From: a bacterium
Lineage (GTDB): Bacteria; Auribacterota; JABMQX01
Direction: 5' to 3'
Length of the DNA stretch: 62,699 nt
Assembly: GCA_030691545.1 (NCBI GenBank)
Contig: JAUYEE010000126.1
Span: 1 to 62,699 of the forward strand
Of the stretch, positions 16,260 to 26,266 are shown in pieces. The position numbers and the translations under genes are program-made. Each line of letters begins with the position of its first letter. Position 1 is the stretch's first letter. The notes under the pieces were generated by a model. The model had not been told where the DNA came from and searched no databases. It was given only the letters and a program-made list of their open reading frames with translations.

Positions 16260-19200
16260 TCACGGCAATTGGGGGGTCACGAGGCGGTAGAAGCGGGTGC
16301 CGACTTTGCCGCCGGCACGGTCGTGGAGTTCGATCAGCCCAGTTTCGCTCGGCGCCGGAATATCGGTCAATTTCCGCCACGTCCCCGAAGACAGGGCGTC
16401 GCAATAGAGCACGGTGTAGCTTTTCCCGGCGACAGCCAAGAACTGCAGCACGGCGGCCGTCGCGTTCATCGTGATGGAACTCACCTTCAGAGAACTCGTC
16501 GGGTCTCGCGGGTGCGTTCCACTCATGTATTCCTGCAGGTTCGTTAACCCATCGCCGTCGGGGTCGCCGGCGTCGCCCTGCTCTCCTGAAGCGACGAGAG
16601 GGTTCAGCCCGTAAGCCGATTCCCAGTGGTTGGGCATTCCATCGCCGTCCGCGTCGAGGACACCCCCTCCCGCGTTCTCCGCAGAGGGTGTCGGAGCCGC
16701 GGCGTACCAGTTGAGCGGGTCGTTGCCATAGGCATCGGCGACGAGTCGCTGGAGGGAGTTTCCACTGGCGTTGGCGCCCTCAGGCCAGGGACTGGCCCCG
16801 GCGTAGTCCACCTGGTCCACCACGACGTACGCGGCTTGGTCGCCGTACATGCCCGTGCCCACCCACGAGAGGTCTGGTTTCGACAACCGGATGCGCTCGC
16901 CCGAGTTCTGAAGTGGGTGGCTGTAAGGGCCGAGCACTCTAACCCCCAAACCCAGACTGTACGCCGTAAGAAACTGCGATAATTTCTCCGGCTCCGTTTC
17001 GGGATTGAAGCTCACCACGAGAAGGGGTTCTCCCGAAGAAAGCGTCACGCCCGTCGGGAAAACGAAGTCCACGTCCCCTTCGATTCGCCAGGTGCTCACC
17101 GGCGATTCCGAATCAAACAGAAGAACGGTCTCCGAGGAGATATTCACGAGCTCGATGTATTCGTGAGAGGTGTTGTCTTCGCCGGTGAGGGACGGCGGCT
17201 GATACATAATCTCGTTGATGACGACGGGGCCGACCCGCGGCCCAGCGTTGACTCTCTCTAAGCTCTGCGATGCCTGACTGACGAAATGCTCTTCTCCCGT
17301 GCTGATGACGTGGCGGCCGAAAGTGGCGCCCTCGTCCGAGGCTCCAAACATAAACCCATGCCAGTAACCCGTGAGATTCCCCCCGGAGTCAGCGGAGAAC
17401 AGATAGACTTTGTCTCCCACCGGATTCAGAGCGAAGCGCGAGCCCTTCGGTGCGTCCGGGGCGTTGAATTCGCTTTCGTCGAAGAGAATGTAGCCGTTGG
17501 CAGGAACTGTCGTGCCATCGGGGATGCGATACCGCTGGGGAGACCTTCCGTCGTTCGTCAGATACCATCCGCCGATGTCCGCGTCCCTGGAGGTCGGGTT
17601 GTACAATTCGATTGCATCCACCTGGGGAAGGGCGCCGTTGGCGAGCGCCTCGTTGATGACAATCGGCGGAATCCGGGGCGGCGCAGGGTCGTTTTGCTGC
17701 GGCGAGCCGCCGACGTAGGTGCTCGGTCGCCAGCCCGCCTGGTTTGTGAGGTCATCGGCGCGGGCGTTCTCGTTGAACACAACCACGGAAAATCCGACGC
17801 CGTCGGTGAGAGGATACCACTCGTCCTGGTACTCGAAATTGAGGATGGCGTTGCCAGCGGCGTCGTTGAGGCGAATCGTCTCCCCGCCATTGTCGAGGTG
17901 GCCGGTGTACTCGCCAGCGATGTTATTGAGGTCGCCGTAGCGGGTCTGAAATGCGGCTCGGTTTTTCACGACGAGTGCGATTCCCCCCGGACGAAGTGTT
18001 GTGACGCTGCTATCGCGGAATGAAAACAGGATGCCCCGGATGAATTCGACGCCGACGAGGTCCACCCTCGTGTCGCCGATGTTCTTCAGCTCGACGTACT
18101 CGAAGTCGTCTTCAACGAACCCCGCCGCCGGGTTAACGGCGAGTTCCTGAGGCGTTGGCTCGACCGGGTGATAGTTGAATTCCGTGATGACCAGGTTGCC
18201 GGCCGTGGCGGGGGCATAAGGGGAGAACCGCGCGCGGGTGAGTCCGGACCAGTCGCTCATGTTAGCAACGTAGTAGTTCGGATTGGGACTCGTGTTGCGC
18301 ATGTTGGCGCGCGCGACAACGTCCGAGGTCTTCGTGATGGGAACGGGCCCCGTGTAGGCTCTCGCCTGTTTCGTCGGTTTGCCTCCCGCCAGCCGCGGGT
18401 CGGAGCCGTCGAGCGTGTAGTAAATCGTCGCCCCGACGGGCGCCGTCATGGTGAGTGTCAGACCGGGGGTGATTTTCTCCCCATTGCTGCCGAAAACGGG
18501 CGCCGCAACGAATTGCTGATCCATCCAGACGAGTCGCGTCTCGAGCCAATCCTTCAAATGGTCAACTTCCCCCTGGAACGTCCCGCCGTACTCGCTGCGG
18601 GGGCGCTGATTCCACCTCGCCAAATCGCGGACCTGCGCCTCACGAATCTCCTCGGCCATGCCGTCTATGATGGAGCGGACATTCTTGACGCTGAACTGGT
18701 CTTTCCTCAATTCCTGCCAGCGGTCTATGTATTTCTGGAAGAATTCGTTGTCCTGGAACAGCCGCCCCCACCAGGGGTAATTGAAGAAGTCTGTTCCTCC
18801 GTCCCAGCCGGTGGGATTGGCGTCGCGCCCGTCGGTGGACCCCATGGTCCGGTCAAAGTCCCACACGGGCCCGAAGGTGAGTTTTCCTCCCCTGAGCTTG
18901 TGCACGTAGGTGCTGAGGCGAAGGGCATCCGGGTTCTTGGAGAGGATGTTGATGAGGTGGTGGTCAACGGCGGCGCCGACGTCCAGGTACTTGGCGTACC
19001 CGTTCTCCGGGTCCGTATAGTTCAAGCCGTTCAGCGCTGTGCCAAACTGGTTCATGAAGCCCCGGATGTACGTCTCCTGGCTATCCCGCTCGGGCACCTC
19101 GATCTCAATTTCCTTCGGGTAAACGTAGCAGAGTGCCTGGCCTGCGGCGCTGAATCCCTGGTCGGCCGGGTCCAGTCGGTCAATTTTCAGGATGTACCCG

Positions 19201-20579
19201 CCGGTGACTCCCGGCTCTCGATCGTGTTCCGGGAAGAGTTTCTCTACATCCACCCGGTCGGCGTCGCGGCTGATTTTCTCCATGAGAACGTACACACCCC
19301 AGTAATCGGCGTCGGACAGACGCCCGCCGCCCGTGTTGAGAAAAACTTCGACATGTCGCCCCCGAGCCGCGTACCGACCAACCTGATTGCTCAGCTCATA
19401 GATGAAGGGATTTCGCATCAGTGCGAGGTCGAAGTTGTAGGGTCCCCAGAGCACCCAGTCCGATTCTGCGGGCATCCCCAAAGGGCTGATATTCTTGTCC
19501 CCGTTCTGTTCGTCCCAGGCTTCGACCTTGAGGGAGAGCTTGGGTCTCCCTGCTGTGCTGGCGCCGCGGCCCGCAATCCCCGCCCGCGTTGTTAGAGTTG
19601 GGGCATTCAGCAGCGAACTTCTGCCACCCTCCGGCTCGAAGATCGCCATGAACGTCGGTTCATAGGTATCCTGCGGGATACTCCCCCCGCCGAACGTCTC
19701 AAGGACAACAAGAGGCAGGTTTGATGTGAACTCCGGCACTTTCGAATCGAGCCCGAGGTATGTCTCGCTCGCGATGGGGCCCTTGCCCAACCCCGGCTCC
19801 AAAACTCTCGCGCGGACCTGGGTCGTGGTGCTGACGACCAGGGGTTTCGTGTAGATTGTGGAGGATTCGTCCGGTATGCTGCCGTTGAGCGTATATCGAA
19901 TCACGGCGTCGGGACCGGCGTCCTCCGGGAGAAACAGCTCCAGGGAAAGTGATTTCGTGAACGGCGTGCCTGGGATGGAAAAGCTCACCTCCCCCGCGAT
20001 GCCGGAGAAGGCGGGGCCGTTCTTCATTCCGGGAGTGGGCGTCTCGAAATAGCCGACGGCGCTGGGGCCATCCTCCTGCGATATGCCGTAGGAGACATCC
20101 GCTCGTTGCTTCGGGTATTCCGGGAAAAACTCTGAGACGGGAATCAGCGCCGGGCTGACAAGCCCCAGGTATCCCCTGTTGCTCAGCTTAAAATTGGTGT
20201 GCACCGGCGACCCGAGCACCGGCCGGTCCTTCTCCGAGGCAAAGACAATCAGGTAACCCTTGGACCCGAGAGATATGTCGGGAAAGCCCCACTTGGTGAG
20301 GTCGTCCGCGTCATTCGTCAGATACCACTCTTTGAGGTTAATGGGGTACTTTGTGGGGTTGTGAATCTCGATCCAATCGGAGCGGTCATCGTCATCGTCT
20401 ATGACGGTCTCATCGTTGATCGCCATGAACTCGGTGATTTGCAGGGAACAGGTCGCAGGGAGGCAGACGACGACGCACGCGAGTACGATAAGAGAGAGGA
20501 TGCCCGCCGGAAGCGGCTCATGCGCGTCGAGGGAATCCTTTCCCTCTGACAACCGACGGAATTTCTTCGCCGAAAACAT
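16260..20579 (-). CDS. CotH/lamin-tail multidomain surface protein
   Basis: A very large exported protein of about 1439 residues from ATG 20579; a GTG start at 20621 would add 14 residues. A signal segment (GILSLIVLACVVVCLPATC) comes first. A lamin-tail domain follows (ITEFMAINDE, DWIEIHNPTKYPINLKEWYLTND), then a chitobiase-like beta domain (VIRYTLNGSIPDESS). A CotH kinase-like region comes next (YELSNQVGRYAARGRHVEVFLN, YWGVYVLMEKISRDADRVDVEKL, WDFDRTMGS). A second chitobiase-like domain follows, then at least three more lamin-tail domains. The end is a calcium-binding DADGDGMPNHWE repeat and a beta-sandwich that concludes many surface proteins of this organism. CotH proteins are atypical protein kinases in spore coats; here a surface or cellulosome-like role is inferred. 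Confidence 0.85.
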   Translation of the reverse strand: MFSAKKFRRLSEGKDSLDAHEPLPAGILSLIVLACVVVCLPATCSLQITEFMAINDETVIDDDDDRSDWIEIHNPTKYPINLKEWYLTNDADDLTKWGFPDISLGSKGYLIVFASEKDRPVLGSPVHTNFKLSNRGYLGLVSPALIPVSEFFPEYPKQRADVSYGISQEDGPSAVGYFETPTPGMKNGPAFSGIAGEVSFSIPGTPFTKSLSLELFLPEDAGPDAVIRYTLNGSIPDESSTIYTKPLVVSTTTQVRARVLEPGLGKGPIASETYLGLDSKVPEFTSNLPLVVLETFGGGSIPQDTYEPTFMAIFEPEGGRSSLLNAPTLTTRAGIAGRGASTAGRPKLSLKVEAWDEQNGDKNISPLGMPAESDWVLWGPYNFDLALMRNPFIYELSNQVGRYAARGRHVEVFLNTGGGRLSDADYWGVYVLMEKISRDADRVDVEKLFPEHDREPGVTGGYILKIDRLDPADQGFSAAGQALCYVYPKEIEIEVPERDSQETYIRGFMNQFGTALNGLNYTDPENGYAKYLDVGAAVDHHLINILSKNPDALRLSTYVHKLRGGKLTFGPVWDFDRTMGSTDGRDANPTGWDGGTDFFNYPWWGRLFQDNEFFQKYIDRWQELRKDQFSVKNVRSIIDGMAEEIREAQVRDLARWNQRPRSEYGGTFQGEVDHLKDWLETRLVWMDQQFVAAPVFGSNGEKITPGLTLTMTAPVGATIYYTLDGSDPRLAGGKPTKQARAYTGPVPITKTSDVVARANMRNTSPNPNYYVANMSDWSGLTRARFSPYAPATAGNLVITEFNYHPVEPTPQELAVNPAAGFVEDDFEYVELKNIGDTRVDLVGVEFIRGILFSFRDSSVTTLRPGGIALVVKNRAAFQTRYGDLNNIAGEYTGHLDNGGETIRLNDAAGNAILNFEYQDEWYPLTDGVGFSVVVFNENARADDLTNQAGWRPSTYVGGSPQQNDPAPPRIPPIVINEALANGALPQVDAIELYNPTSRDADIGGWYLTNDGRSPQRYRIPDGTTVPANGYILFDESEFNAPDAPKGSRFALNPVGDKVYLFSADSGGNLTGYWHGFMFGASDEGATFGRHVISTGEEHFVSQASQSLERVNAGPRVGPVVINEIMYQPPSLTGEDNTSHEYIELVNISSETVLLFDSESPVSTWRIEGDVDFVFPTGVTLSSGEPLLVVSFNPETEPEKLSQFLTAYSLGLGVRVLGPYSHPLQNSGERIRLSKPDLSWVGTGMYGDQAAYVVVDQVDYAGASPWPEGANASGNSLQRLVADAYGNDPLNWYAAAPTPSAENAGGGVLDADGDGMPNHWESAYGLNPLVASGEQGDAGDPDGDGLTNLQEYMSGTHPRDPTSSLKVSSITMNATAAVLQFLAVAGKSYTVLYCDALSSGTWRKLTDIPAPSETGLIELHDRAGGKVGTRFYRLVTPQLP

Positions 20580-20693
20580 AGAGGACTTCTTTACAGTCGC
20601 CCGGTTGGAGGGGCGGAGCACCTTTCAGGCTGACAGTGTCGCATGGCCGTTCAGGAGCTTGGACGACGTCCCACCGGATATACCTGTACAATA

Positions 20694-20723
20694 AGGATAC
20701 CACTTATTGACCCGGAGAGTCAA
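20694..20723 (-). promoter_or_regulatory. Possible sigma70 promoter of the CotH/lamin-tail gene
   Basis: On the minus strand TTGACT (20723-20718) is separated by 18 bp from TATCCT (20699-20694), about 115 nt ahead of the start codon. The -10 match is moderate. Confidence 0.4.
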
Positions 20724-20778
20724 CGGGCAGACTTCTCTTTGCGCGGAGGCGTGCCTGGTCTATCGCCTGTGGAAAGCG

Positions 20779-21669
20779 TTAATCCTCCCGTTTGCCACAG
20801 ATGTCTGCGTAACTTGCCAACTTGATGCCCCTTTCCCGGATGACCTCTTTGACCTTGTCGCTGGTGAAAGCCTTCGTGACGCCGTCCCTGTCTGCCGCGA
20901 CATTTCGATAACCGACGTGACCGATCGCTCTCATTTCCGGGGTGTCCAGACCGGGATGTTCCACAAAAAGCCAGACGCCGGGCTTGAGGTTCTCGAGAAT
21001 CGCCACGAGAGCCGCTTCCTTCTGCTCGGGGGTCGTCCCACTACCTCTGAAGCCACCCGCTGGCTTTGCTCCGGGAAGGTCGAGGGGCAGACGGTATTCG
21101 CGAGACAATTTCTCCACAATCGCCGTCAGCTCCGGGGTCGCGGTTGGCGTTCCCATGTGACAGGTCAGGTGAGAGACGTTCGCGATTTTCTCCAGTGCGA
21201 TCTCGATCTGGGCGCGCAGTTCCTTTTCAACTTCCGCCATATTCGGTTTCGCCTCGATGAAGCCAGTGCCAGGCGGGAAATTCGGCCGCTGCGATGTCGT
21301 CGGATAAAAATGCCCTTGCCTGTCTGCGAGACTGGGGGAACCTGTCACGGGCCCCCATTTGCACAAATCCCATTCGCTCGTGAGCGTCAAGTGGACTCCG
21401 ACATCGAGTCCCGGATTTTCCTTGAGCATCTCGACGGCCTCGTTAAACCAGGGACAGGGCACCATCACTTCCACTGTTCTCGCGATGCCTTCCCGGTGGG
21501 CCTGGATGCAGGCGACGTTCGCCGCATGGGATGACCCCATGTCGTCGGCCCGGACCACGAGGCGGACATCAGCCTCCTCCCCATGCCCGGTCTCCGGGAC
21601 GCCCAGCCCCATCGCTGCAGCCGAAAGGAGCCCTGCCCATAGTAATAGAGAGAAGGTGCGGCACATCAT
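20779..21669 (-). CDS. ChbG/YdjC-like carbohydrate deacetylase, exported
   Basis: ATG 21669 (second ATG at 21666) follows GGAGAC; the longer open frame upstream has no signal or homology. The 296-residue protein begins with a Sec signal (MCRTFSLLLWAGLLSAAAMGLG). It then shows the ChbG/YdjC pattern: RLVVRADDMGSSHAANVACI, where the DD pair binds metal, GLDVGVHLTLTSEWD with the metal-binding His, and HLTCHMGTPTATPEL. Family members remove acetyl groups from chito-oligosaccharides or similar sugars. Export suggests action on glycans in the periplasm. It lies 143 nt downstream of a Gfo/Idh gene on the same strand and may be co-transcribed. Confidence 0.85.
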   Translation of the reverse strand: MMCRTFSLLLWAGLLSAAAMGLGVPETGHGEEADVRLVVRADDMGSSHAANVACIQAHREGIARTVEVMVPCPWFNEAVEMLKENPGLDVGVHLTLTSEWDLCKWGPVTGSPSLADRQGHFYPTTSQRPNFPPGTGFIEAKPNMAEVEKELRAQIEIALEKIANVSHLTCHMGTPTATPELTAIVEKLSREYRLPLDLPGAKPAGGFRGSGTTPEQKEAALVAILENLKPGVWLFVEHPGLDTPEMRAIGHVGYRNVAADRDGVTKAFTSDKVKEVIRERGIKLASYADICGKRED

Positions 21670-21812
21670 ATAACTGTCTCCTCTGCTTGTTATTATTCGG
21701 GACCGAAAAAAACGCCGAGCGCTCCCTCCGTTCGACCTGCCGCTTCGCGTACTCCGCGAATTCGTATTCCCGACCAGCCTCACGACCGCTTCGGCTTGCT
21801 TCCTCCGATGGC

Positions 21813-23126
21813 TCACAATACCCAGGGCTTTCGGTACTCGCGCTTCTTGAGCGCGTTCGCTTCCTCGTCGCCGGGGAATTCCTCCTTGACCGGGTCCCAC
21901 TTCAGGTTTCGCTTGAGCCGCACCGCTGTCTCAGCAATCAGGCCCAGGTAAGAGGCCTTGTGCCCCGCTTCCACCGGGGACACCGGGTCTTGTCGGCTTC
22001 GCACGCATTTGAGGAAATCGCCGTAGTGGTCGTCGGACACGTGCAGATGCTCTTCCGGTTTGATTTCAATTTTCAGGAGAGACGCTGGCTCCGCCCAGAT
22101 TCCGGCGCGGTCCACATAAACGGAACCTTTGTCACCGACGAATTCGCAGCCGATTTTGTTGGGATTGCCGGTGTCGGAATAGGTCATTCGCAGGCCGCTG
22201 GCGTATTGGAACTCGCCCCGCCAATCATTGATGTTGTCCGTCAGGCCGTCGTTGCGGTAGCTCCCCTTGAACGCGAATTCGCACGGTTCGCTGCTTACTG
22301 CTGGGCAGCCCCAGTTGGCGATGTCGAGGTGATGGACGCCCCAATTGACGATGAATCCGGCGCAGTAATCCCAGATGAGGTACCAGTCCGGCCAGGCGAG
22401 GCGTCCCTCGTTATAGGGCTTCATCGGAGAGGGACCGACGTACATGTCGTAGTCCACCCCCGGCGGAATCGGTTCCTCTGTAGTGGGCTTGTTGTAAGTT
22501 CGTTTGTACTCCGGCCCGGGGGCCCCGACGTTGACAGTATGGATTTTGCCGAGATAGCCGTTCCTGGCCAGCTCGCACGCAACGCGGAATTTCCGGTCGG
22601 AGCGCTGCTGCGTGCCCGTCTGGAGAACACGCTCATACTTCCGCACGGCATCGCGGACCGCCTGCCCCTCCAATACCGAAACCCCCAGGGGCTTTTCACA
22701 GTACAAGTCCTTTCCGGCTCGCGCGGCGCCGACGGCAATGAGCCCGTGCCAGTGGTCCGGAGTCGTAACGACTACCGAGTCAATGTCCTTTCGCGCGAGA
22801 ATCTCCCGGAAGTCGTTATACGCAGCACACGCTTTGTCGCCATAGTGCTGGTCAACAATCGCTTTGGCTCGCTGGCGGAGTTTTAGCTGCACGTCGCAGA
22901 CCGCGACGACCCGCGCATCGCTGTGGCTCAGGAAACTGCGCATATTGTCGGTCCCTCTCCCGCCAACGCCGATGACGCCGATGGTAATCCTGTCGCTCGG
23001 CGCCGCTTTCCCCTCCTCTGCAAGTGCGGACGACGCGACCAAAGTCGGAAACGTGAAGGCTCCGGCGGCAAAGAAACCGCTTCGTTTCAGAAACTCTCGA
23101 CGGTCAATCTGCTTCTTGGTGTTCAT
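21813..23126 (-). CDS. Tat-exported Gfo/Idh/MocA family oxidoreductase (3)
   Basis: ATG 23126 lies 8 nt after AAGGGG and is preferred to GTG 23135. The 437-residue protein has a Tat signal (DRREFLKRSGFFAAGAFTFP), nucleotide-binding GVIGVGGRGTDNM, and the family motif LYCEKPLGVSVLEGQAV. The C-terminal domain has the layout common in planctomycete-type oxidoreductases: YDMYVGPSPMKPYN, WGVHHLDIANWG and a carboxyl end KREYRKPWVL. The last element recurs as RSYRKPWIL in the next gene, so these two form a closer pair than genes 1 and 2. Substrate is unknown; the neighbouring deacetylase and hydrolase point to glycan metabolism. Confidence 0.9.
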   Translation of the reverse strand: MNTKKQIDRREFLKRSGFFAAGAFTFPTLVASSALAEEGKAAPSDRITIGVIGVGGRGTDNMRSFLSHSDARVVAVCDVQLKLRQRAKAIVDQHYGDKACAAYNDFREILARKDIDSVVVTTPDHWHGLIAVGAARAGKDLYCEKPLGVSVLEGQAVRDAVRKYERVLQTGTQQRSDRKFRVACELARNGYLGKIHTVNVGAPGPEYKRTYNKPTTEEPIPPGVDYDMYVGPSPMKPYNEGRLAWPDWYLIWDYCAGFIVNWGVHHLDIANWGCPAVSSEPCEFAFKGSYRNDGLTDNINDWRGEFQYASGLRMTYSDTGNPNKIGCEFVGDKGSVYVDRAGIWAEPASLLKIEIKPEEHLHVSDDHYGDFLKCVRSRQDPVSPVEAGHKASYLGLIAETAVRLKRNLKWDPVKEEFPGDEEANALKKREYRKPWVL

Positions 23127-23278
23127 GACGCGCACCCCTTTCTCTGTTGCGAAGTTCGCTGTCCTGCCAACGCAATTCAGTCACGCAATTCAGTCTCTCG
23201 ACCTTGCGGCATTCCGATTTCTCTCATTATCGAGCACGCTGTGTCTCCCCGCCCCGGAGGCACGCGAGAGTTAAGCGG

Positions 23279-24553
23279 TTAGAGAATCCAGGGCTTCCGA
23301 TACGAGCGCTCCCGCAGGGCATTCGCCATGTCGTCTCCCGGGAATTCCTCCTTGACCGGGTCCCACTTCACTTTCCGCCCGAGGTCAATGGCGATATTTC
23401 CGAGGTGGCAGAGGGTGACGGAGCGGTGCCCGATCTCTACAGGCGCGGATGGGTCTTTTCGTGTGCGGATGCACTCGAGCCAGTTGCCCATGTGCCCGGC
23501 TTCCGTGCGATAGAGATGGATTCCATCGGGGCCAATATCGGAGCGGTCGGCCTTCTCCCAGGGAATCGTTCCCTCGAAGTGCGCGCCGTCCTTGTTTTCC
23601 GTGCTGCAAATGACCTTGACTTCGTTCGCGTAGGTGTACTCGATGCGAAAGTGGTGATACGTGTCGTACAGGCCCGTCTCGAACGCTTCTCCGGTGCCCT
23701 CGATCTCGACAGGCCCGCTGTCATCGGACCCGATGCCCCACTGCGCCACGTCGAGGTGATGGGCGCCGAAATTCGTGATTTCACCGCCGGAATAATCGCG
23801 AATGAAACGGAACGTGTAGTGGCATCGCTTCGCGGTGTACGGCTTCCAGGGGGCGGGTCCGAGCCACAGCTCATAGTCAAACCCCTCCGGCACAGGCTCC
23901 GGCTGATAGAGCTCCGGCTCCGTCGGGCGAACGCCAATGCCGACGACGATGGTCTGCAATTTCCCAATGCGACCGTTTCGGACAAGCTCGCAGGTCTTCC
24001 GAACACCCGGGTCGGACCGCCGCTGGCTGCCCACCTGGAGAATCACCTTGTTCTCGCGCACCGCCTTAACCATCGCCTGCCCTTCTTTGATGTTATGGGT
24101 CATCGGTTTCTCAACGTAGATGTCCTTGCCGGCATTTGCCGCGGCGATGGCGATGACCGCGTGGGTGTGGTCGGGGGTGGCGATGATGACCGCGTCAATG
24201 TCTTTTCGCTGCATCAGTTCGCGAAAATCGTTGTACGCGGCGACCCCTTTGAACGACCCCTCTCCTGCCCTCTTCGCATAGGTCTCTTCCACCTGCTTGA
24301 CTCTGCCCTCGCGGACTTTCGCGTCCACATCGCAAATCGCCACGATCTGCCCGTCGTCGCGTTTGAGCACTTCTTCCACAAGCGAGTTTCCCCGCGCCCG
24401 GACACCGATGGCAGCGACCTGAATCCTGTCGGTGGCAGCGGGTTGTCCCTGGGCGACAAGGACGCCGGAGGTGATGACGTATGGGGCGCCCATCGCGACA
24501 GCGGCTGCCCCCTTCAAAAACTCGCGGCGAGTCAGTCTTCCTTTGCTCGGCAT
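23279..24553 (-). CDS. Tat-exported Gfo/Idh/MocA family oxidoreductase (4)
   Basis: ATG 24553 follows GGAGGAAC, so the 105 codons of open frame upstream are not used; they read through dispersed repeats. The 424-residue product has a Tat signal (LTRREFLKGAAAVAMGAPYV), a nucleotide-binding segment VAAIGVRARGNSLV, and IYVEKPMTHNIKEGQAMV. HHLDVAQWGIGSDDSGPVEI is in the catalytic domain and the end RSYRKPWIL matches gene 3. The glycine motif GVRARG departs from the usual GxGxxG at two positions, so cofactor binding may differ. It heads the two-gene Gfo/Idh unit on this strand. Confidence 0.9.
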   Translation of the reverse strand: MPSKGRLTRREFLKGAAAVAMGAPYVITSGVLVAQGQPAATDRIQVAAIGVRARGNSLVEEVLKRDDGQIVAICDVDAKVREGRVKQVEETYAKRAGEGSFKGVAAYNDFRELMQRKDIDAVIIATPDHTHAVIAIAAANAGKDIYVEKPMTHNIKEGQAMVKAVRENKVILQVGSQRRSDPGVRKTCELVRNGRIGKLQTIVVGIGVRPTEPELYQPEPVPEGFDYELWLGPAPWKPYTAKRCHYTFRFIRDYSGGEITNFGAHHLDVAQWGIGSDDSGPVEIEGTGEAFETGLYDTYHHFRIEYTYANEVKVICSTENKDGAHFEGTIPWEKADRSDIGPDGIHLYRTEAGHMGNWLECIRTRKDPSAPVEIGHRSVTLCHLGNIAIDLGRKVKWDPVKEEFPGDDMANALRERSYRKPWIL

Positions 24554-24877
24554 TCGTTCCTCCTTGTCGGTCTTCAAGACACCTCTCGGATCTCGCTTGA
24601 GTTTGCAGTCAACAATTCGCTTCCCACCTTGCGGAACCGCGCGGGTCGCCGTGGATTGTACCACAAAAGGACTCACCGCTTTGGGATTCCGGAGAGACAC
24701 CACGAAGAGCACGCCTGCCCGCGCTCGCGCACAGGCGTCTGACCCGGGCCAGTGGACCTTGCGCGCTTCGGGTGCCCGTCGGCCCGAGCGGCCAGGGAAG
24801 GCCACGAAGGTCCATACCTGCCGCCGTGCTTCGTGTTCTTCGTGGTCCGATTCGCCGTTTGCAGACATTTTTGCCGG
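24554..24877. repeat. Intergenic repeat region with CACGAAG-type words
   Basis: This 324-bp gap has no credible gene. It contains GACACCACGAAGAGCACG near 24700 and CTTCGTGTTCTTCGTGGTCC near 24830. These are members of a dispersed TTCGTG-CTTCGTGGT word family also present near 47040, 52050 and 58740. Confidence 0.55.
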
Positions 24878-26266
24878 CTACTTCACAATCGCCAGCCACA
24901 TCTGCTCGGTATTCGGGCTTTTCACACGAACGCGAGGCCCCTCGAATGTGCCCTCGCCCTCGATAAATTCCGCGGAGTTGATGTCAAACCAGCGGAGCGA
25001 GACTTTCCGGGCGTCTCGCACATCAAGCACGACCTCCCCGCCCGTCGGGAAATAGAGGGCATAGACACCGCGGACGGCGAGGCAATAGGCTTCGTTCTCC
25101 TCCCGTTCGGTCAGCAAATCCGGGCGAGGCTCGGAACGGATGATGTCGAAGCAAGAAGTGAAATTCCGTGCGGCGCGAATGTGTTTCTGGGCAAGCGGGT
25201 TGAGGCCAATTCCTGACGTCGGGCGGTGGAATCGGGTGCTGGCGCATCCGGCAAAAACGTTCTGCCACCACCGATCTACGTTGACCGCCGGCACACAGGG
25301 TTCGCTGCTGCTGCCGACTCTTCCGTACACTTTTACATTGTTCATCGGTCGAGCGCCCGCCTTCTGTCCGAGGAGGTTTTTGCGGTACTGGGTCAATCGG
25401 TCATAGTGCGTTTGACCGGTCTGCCAGTTGTTCTGCGACACGTCGGTGAAGGAAAAGAACTCGGGACGCTCGTGCGTGTAACGATGGTGGGCGCTGGTGA
25501 TGTCCCAGTTATCCCACATCTCCGTCAGCTCGATGTTGACTTCGCGTTTCTTCGCCTCCTCTCGAATGAAGGCGCCCCAGTGCCACGCCCATTGCGGCGG
25601 CGTGGCGGTCTCGTTGTCGAGGCAGTAGAGAACGTTGGGGTAGGGCAGCGTCACATCCAGAACCTTCCGCACGAAGGATTCCTGATACTGCAAAAGGACT
25701 CGGTCGTCGTTGCGTTCGGGAGGCGAATCGAAGAAAGGTTGGTACTTTGCGGCGGGGTGATAATTCCATTCGACCTGGAGGCGGGTGTTCTCAGTCGTGT
25801 AATTGACGTTCAGGGCGGGATTCCAGGGATTGCGCAGCCAGTAGTCCCGATAGAAGTCAAAGGTCGCCCAGACCTCGATCTGCACGATGATGTCCCGCGT
25901 GCGGGATTCCTCGCAACAGCGTCTCAGCCGCTCCCAGAATTCGGGATTCCATCGGTTGAGGTCGTACTTGTCGCCGACTTTCTCGAAGGGCCATACGTTT
26001 CCCTCGTCCCGACAGGACAACGTCCCACGGATGTAGTTCCCGCCGCAGCGTTTCAGTGTCTCGAGATTCTCCATCATCATTTTCGGATTGTTGAACAGGT
26101 TGTCCTCGTCCGAGCCGCCGAGCAATAGGACGGGCTTGCCCTTGTACTCCCAGTAAAAAGGATTGGGTTTGTACGGCCTTATCCGCTCCGCCCCGAAAAC
26201 CAGCGAGGCGACAGCCGCGCTCAAAACAAGGGAGATCACCAAAATGCGAACGGTGCGAGAAGTCAT
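24878..26266 (-). CDS. Secreted glycoside-hydrolase-like (TIM-barrel) protein
   Basis: A 462-residue protein with a Sec signal (MTSRTVRILVISLVLSAAVASLVFG). After NPFYWEYKGKPVLLLGGSDEDNL, a phrase common in DUF4038/GH140-like and other clan A proteins, it continues with YIRGTLS, DIIVQIEVWATFDFYRDYW and PYPNVLYCLDNE. The Asn-Glu pair in LDNETATPP is at the position of the clan A acid/base. A later acidic TEMWDNWD could supply the nucleophile, which is inference. A small beta domain ends the protein (FPTGGEVVLDVRDARKVSLRW). The exact GH family and substrate cannot be stated. It is transcribed toward the Gfo/Idh pair, consistent with a polysaccharide-use locus. Confidence 0.75.
   Translation of the reverse strand: MTSRTVRILVISLVLSAAVASLVFGAERIRPYKPNPFYWEYKGKPVLLLGGSDEDNLFNNPKMMMENLETLKRCGGNYIRGTLSCRDEGNVWPFEKVGDKYDLNRWNPEFWERLRRCCEESRTRDIIVQIEVWATFDFYRDYWLRNPWNPALNVNYTTENTRLQVEWNYHPAAKYQPFFDSPPERNDDRVLLQYQESFVRKVLDVTLPYPNVLYCLDNETATPPQWAWHWGAFIREEAKKREVNIELTEMWDNWDITSAHHRYTHERPEFFSFTDVSQNNWQTGQTHYDRLTQYRKNLLGQKAGARPMNNVKVYGRVGSSSEPCVPAVNVDRWWQNVFAGCASTRFHRPTSGIGLNPLAQKHIRAARNFTSCFDIIRSEPRPDLLTEREENEAYCLAVRGVYALYFPTGGEVVLDVRDARKVSLRWFDINSAEFIEGEGTFEGPRVRVKSPNTEQMWLAIVK

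Noticed and set aside
18168..19595. 475-codon plus-strand open frame opposite the CotH gene
   Set aside because: It lies fully antisense to a gene with recognised domains, has no signal, motif or ribosome site, and results from GC-rich codon bias.
21531..24742. Long plus-strand frames (451 and 531 codons) opposite the two Gfo/Idh genes
   Set aside because: Complement of strongly conserved coding sequence; their predicted proteins show no fold or motif.
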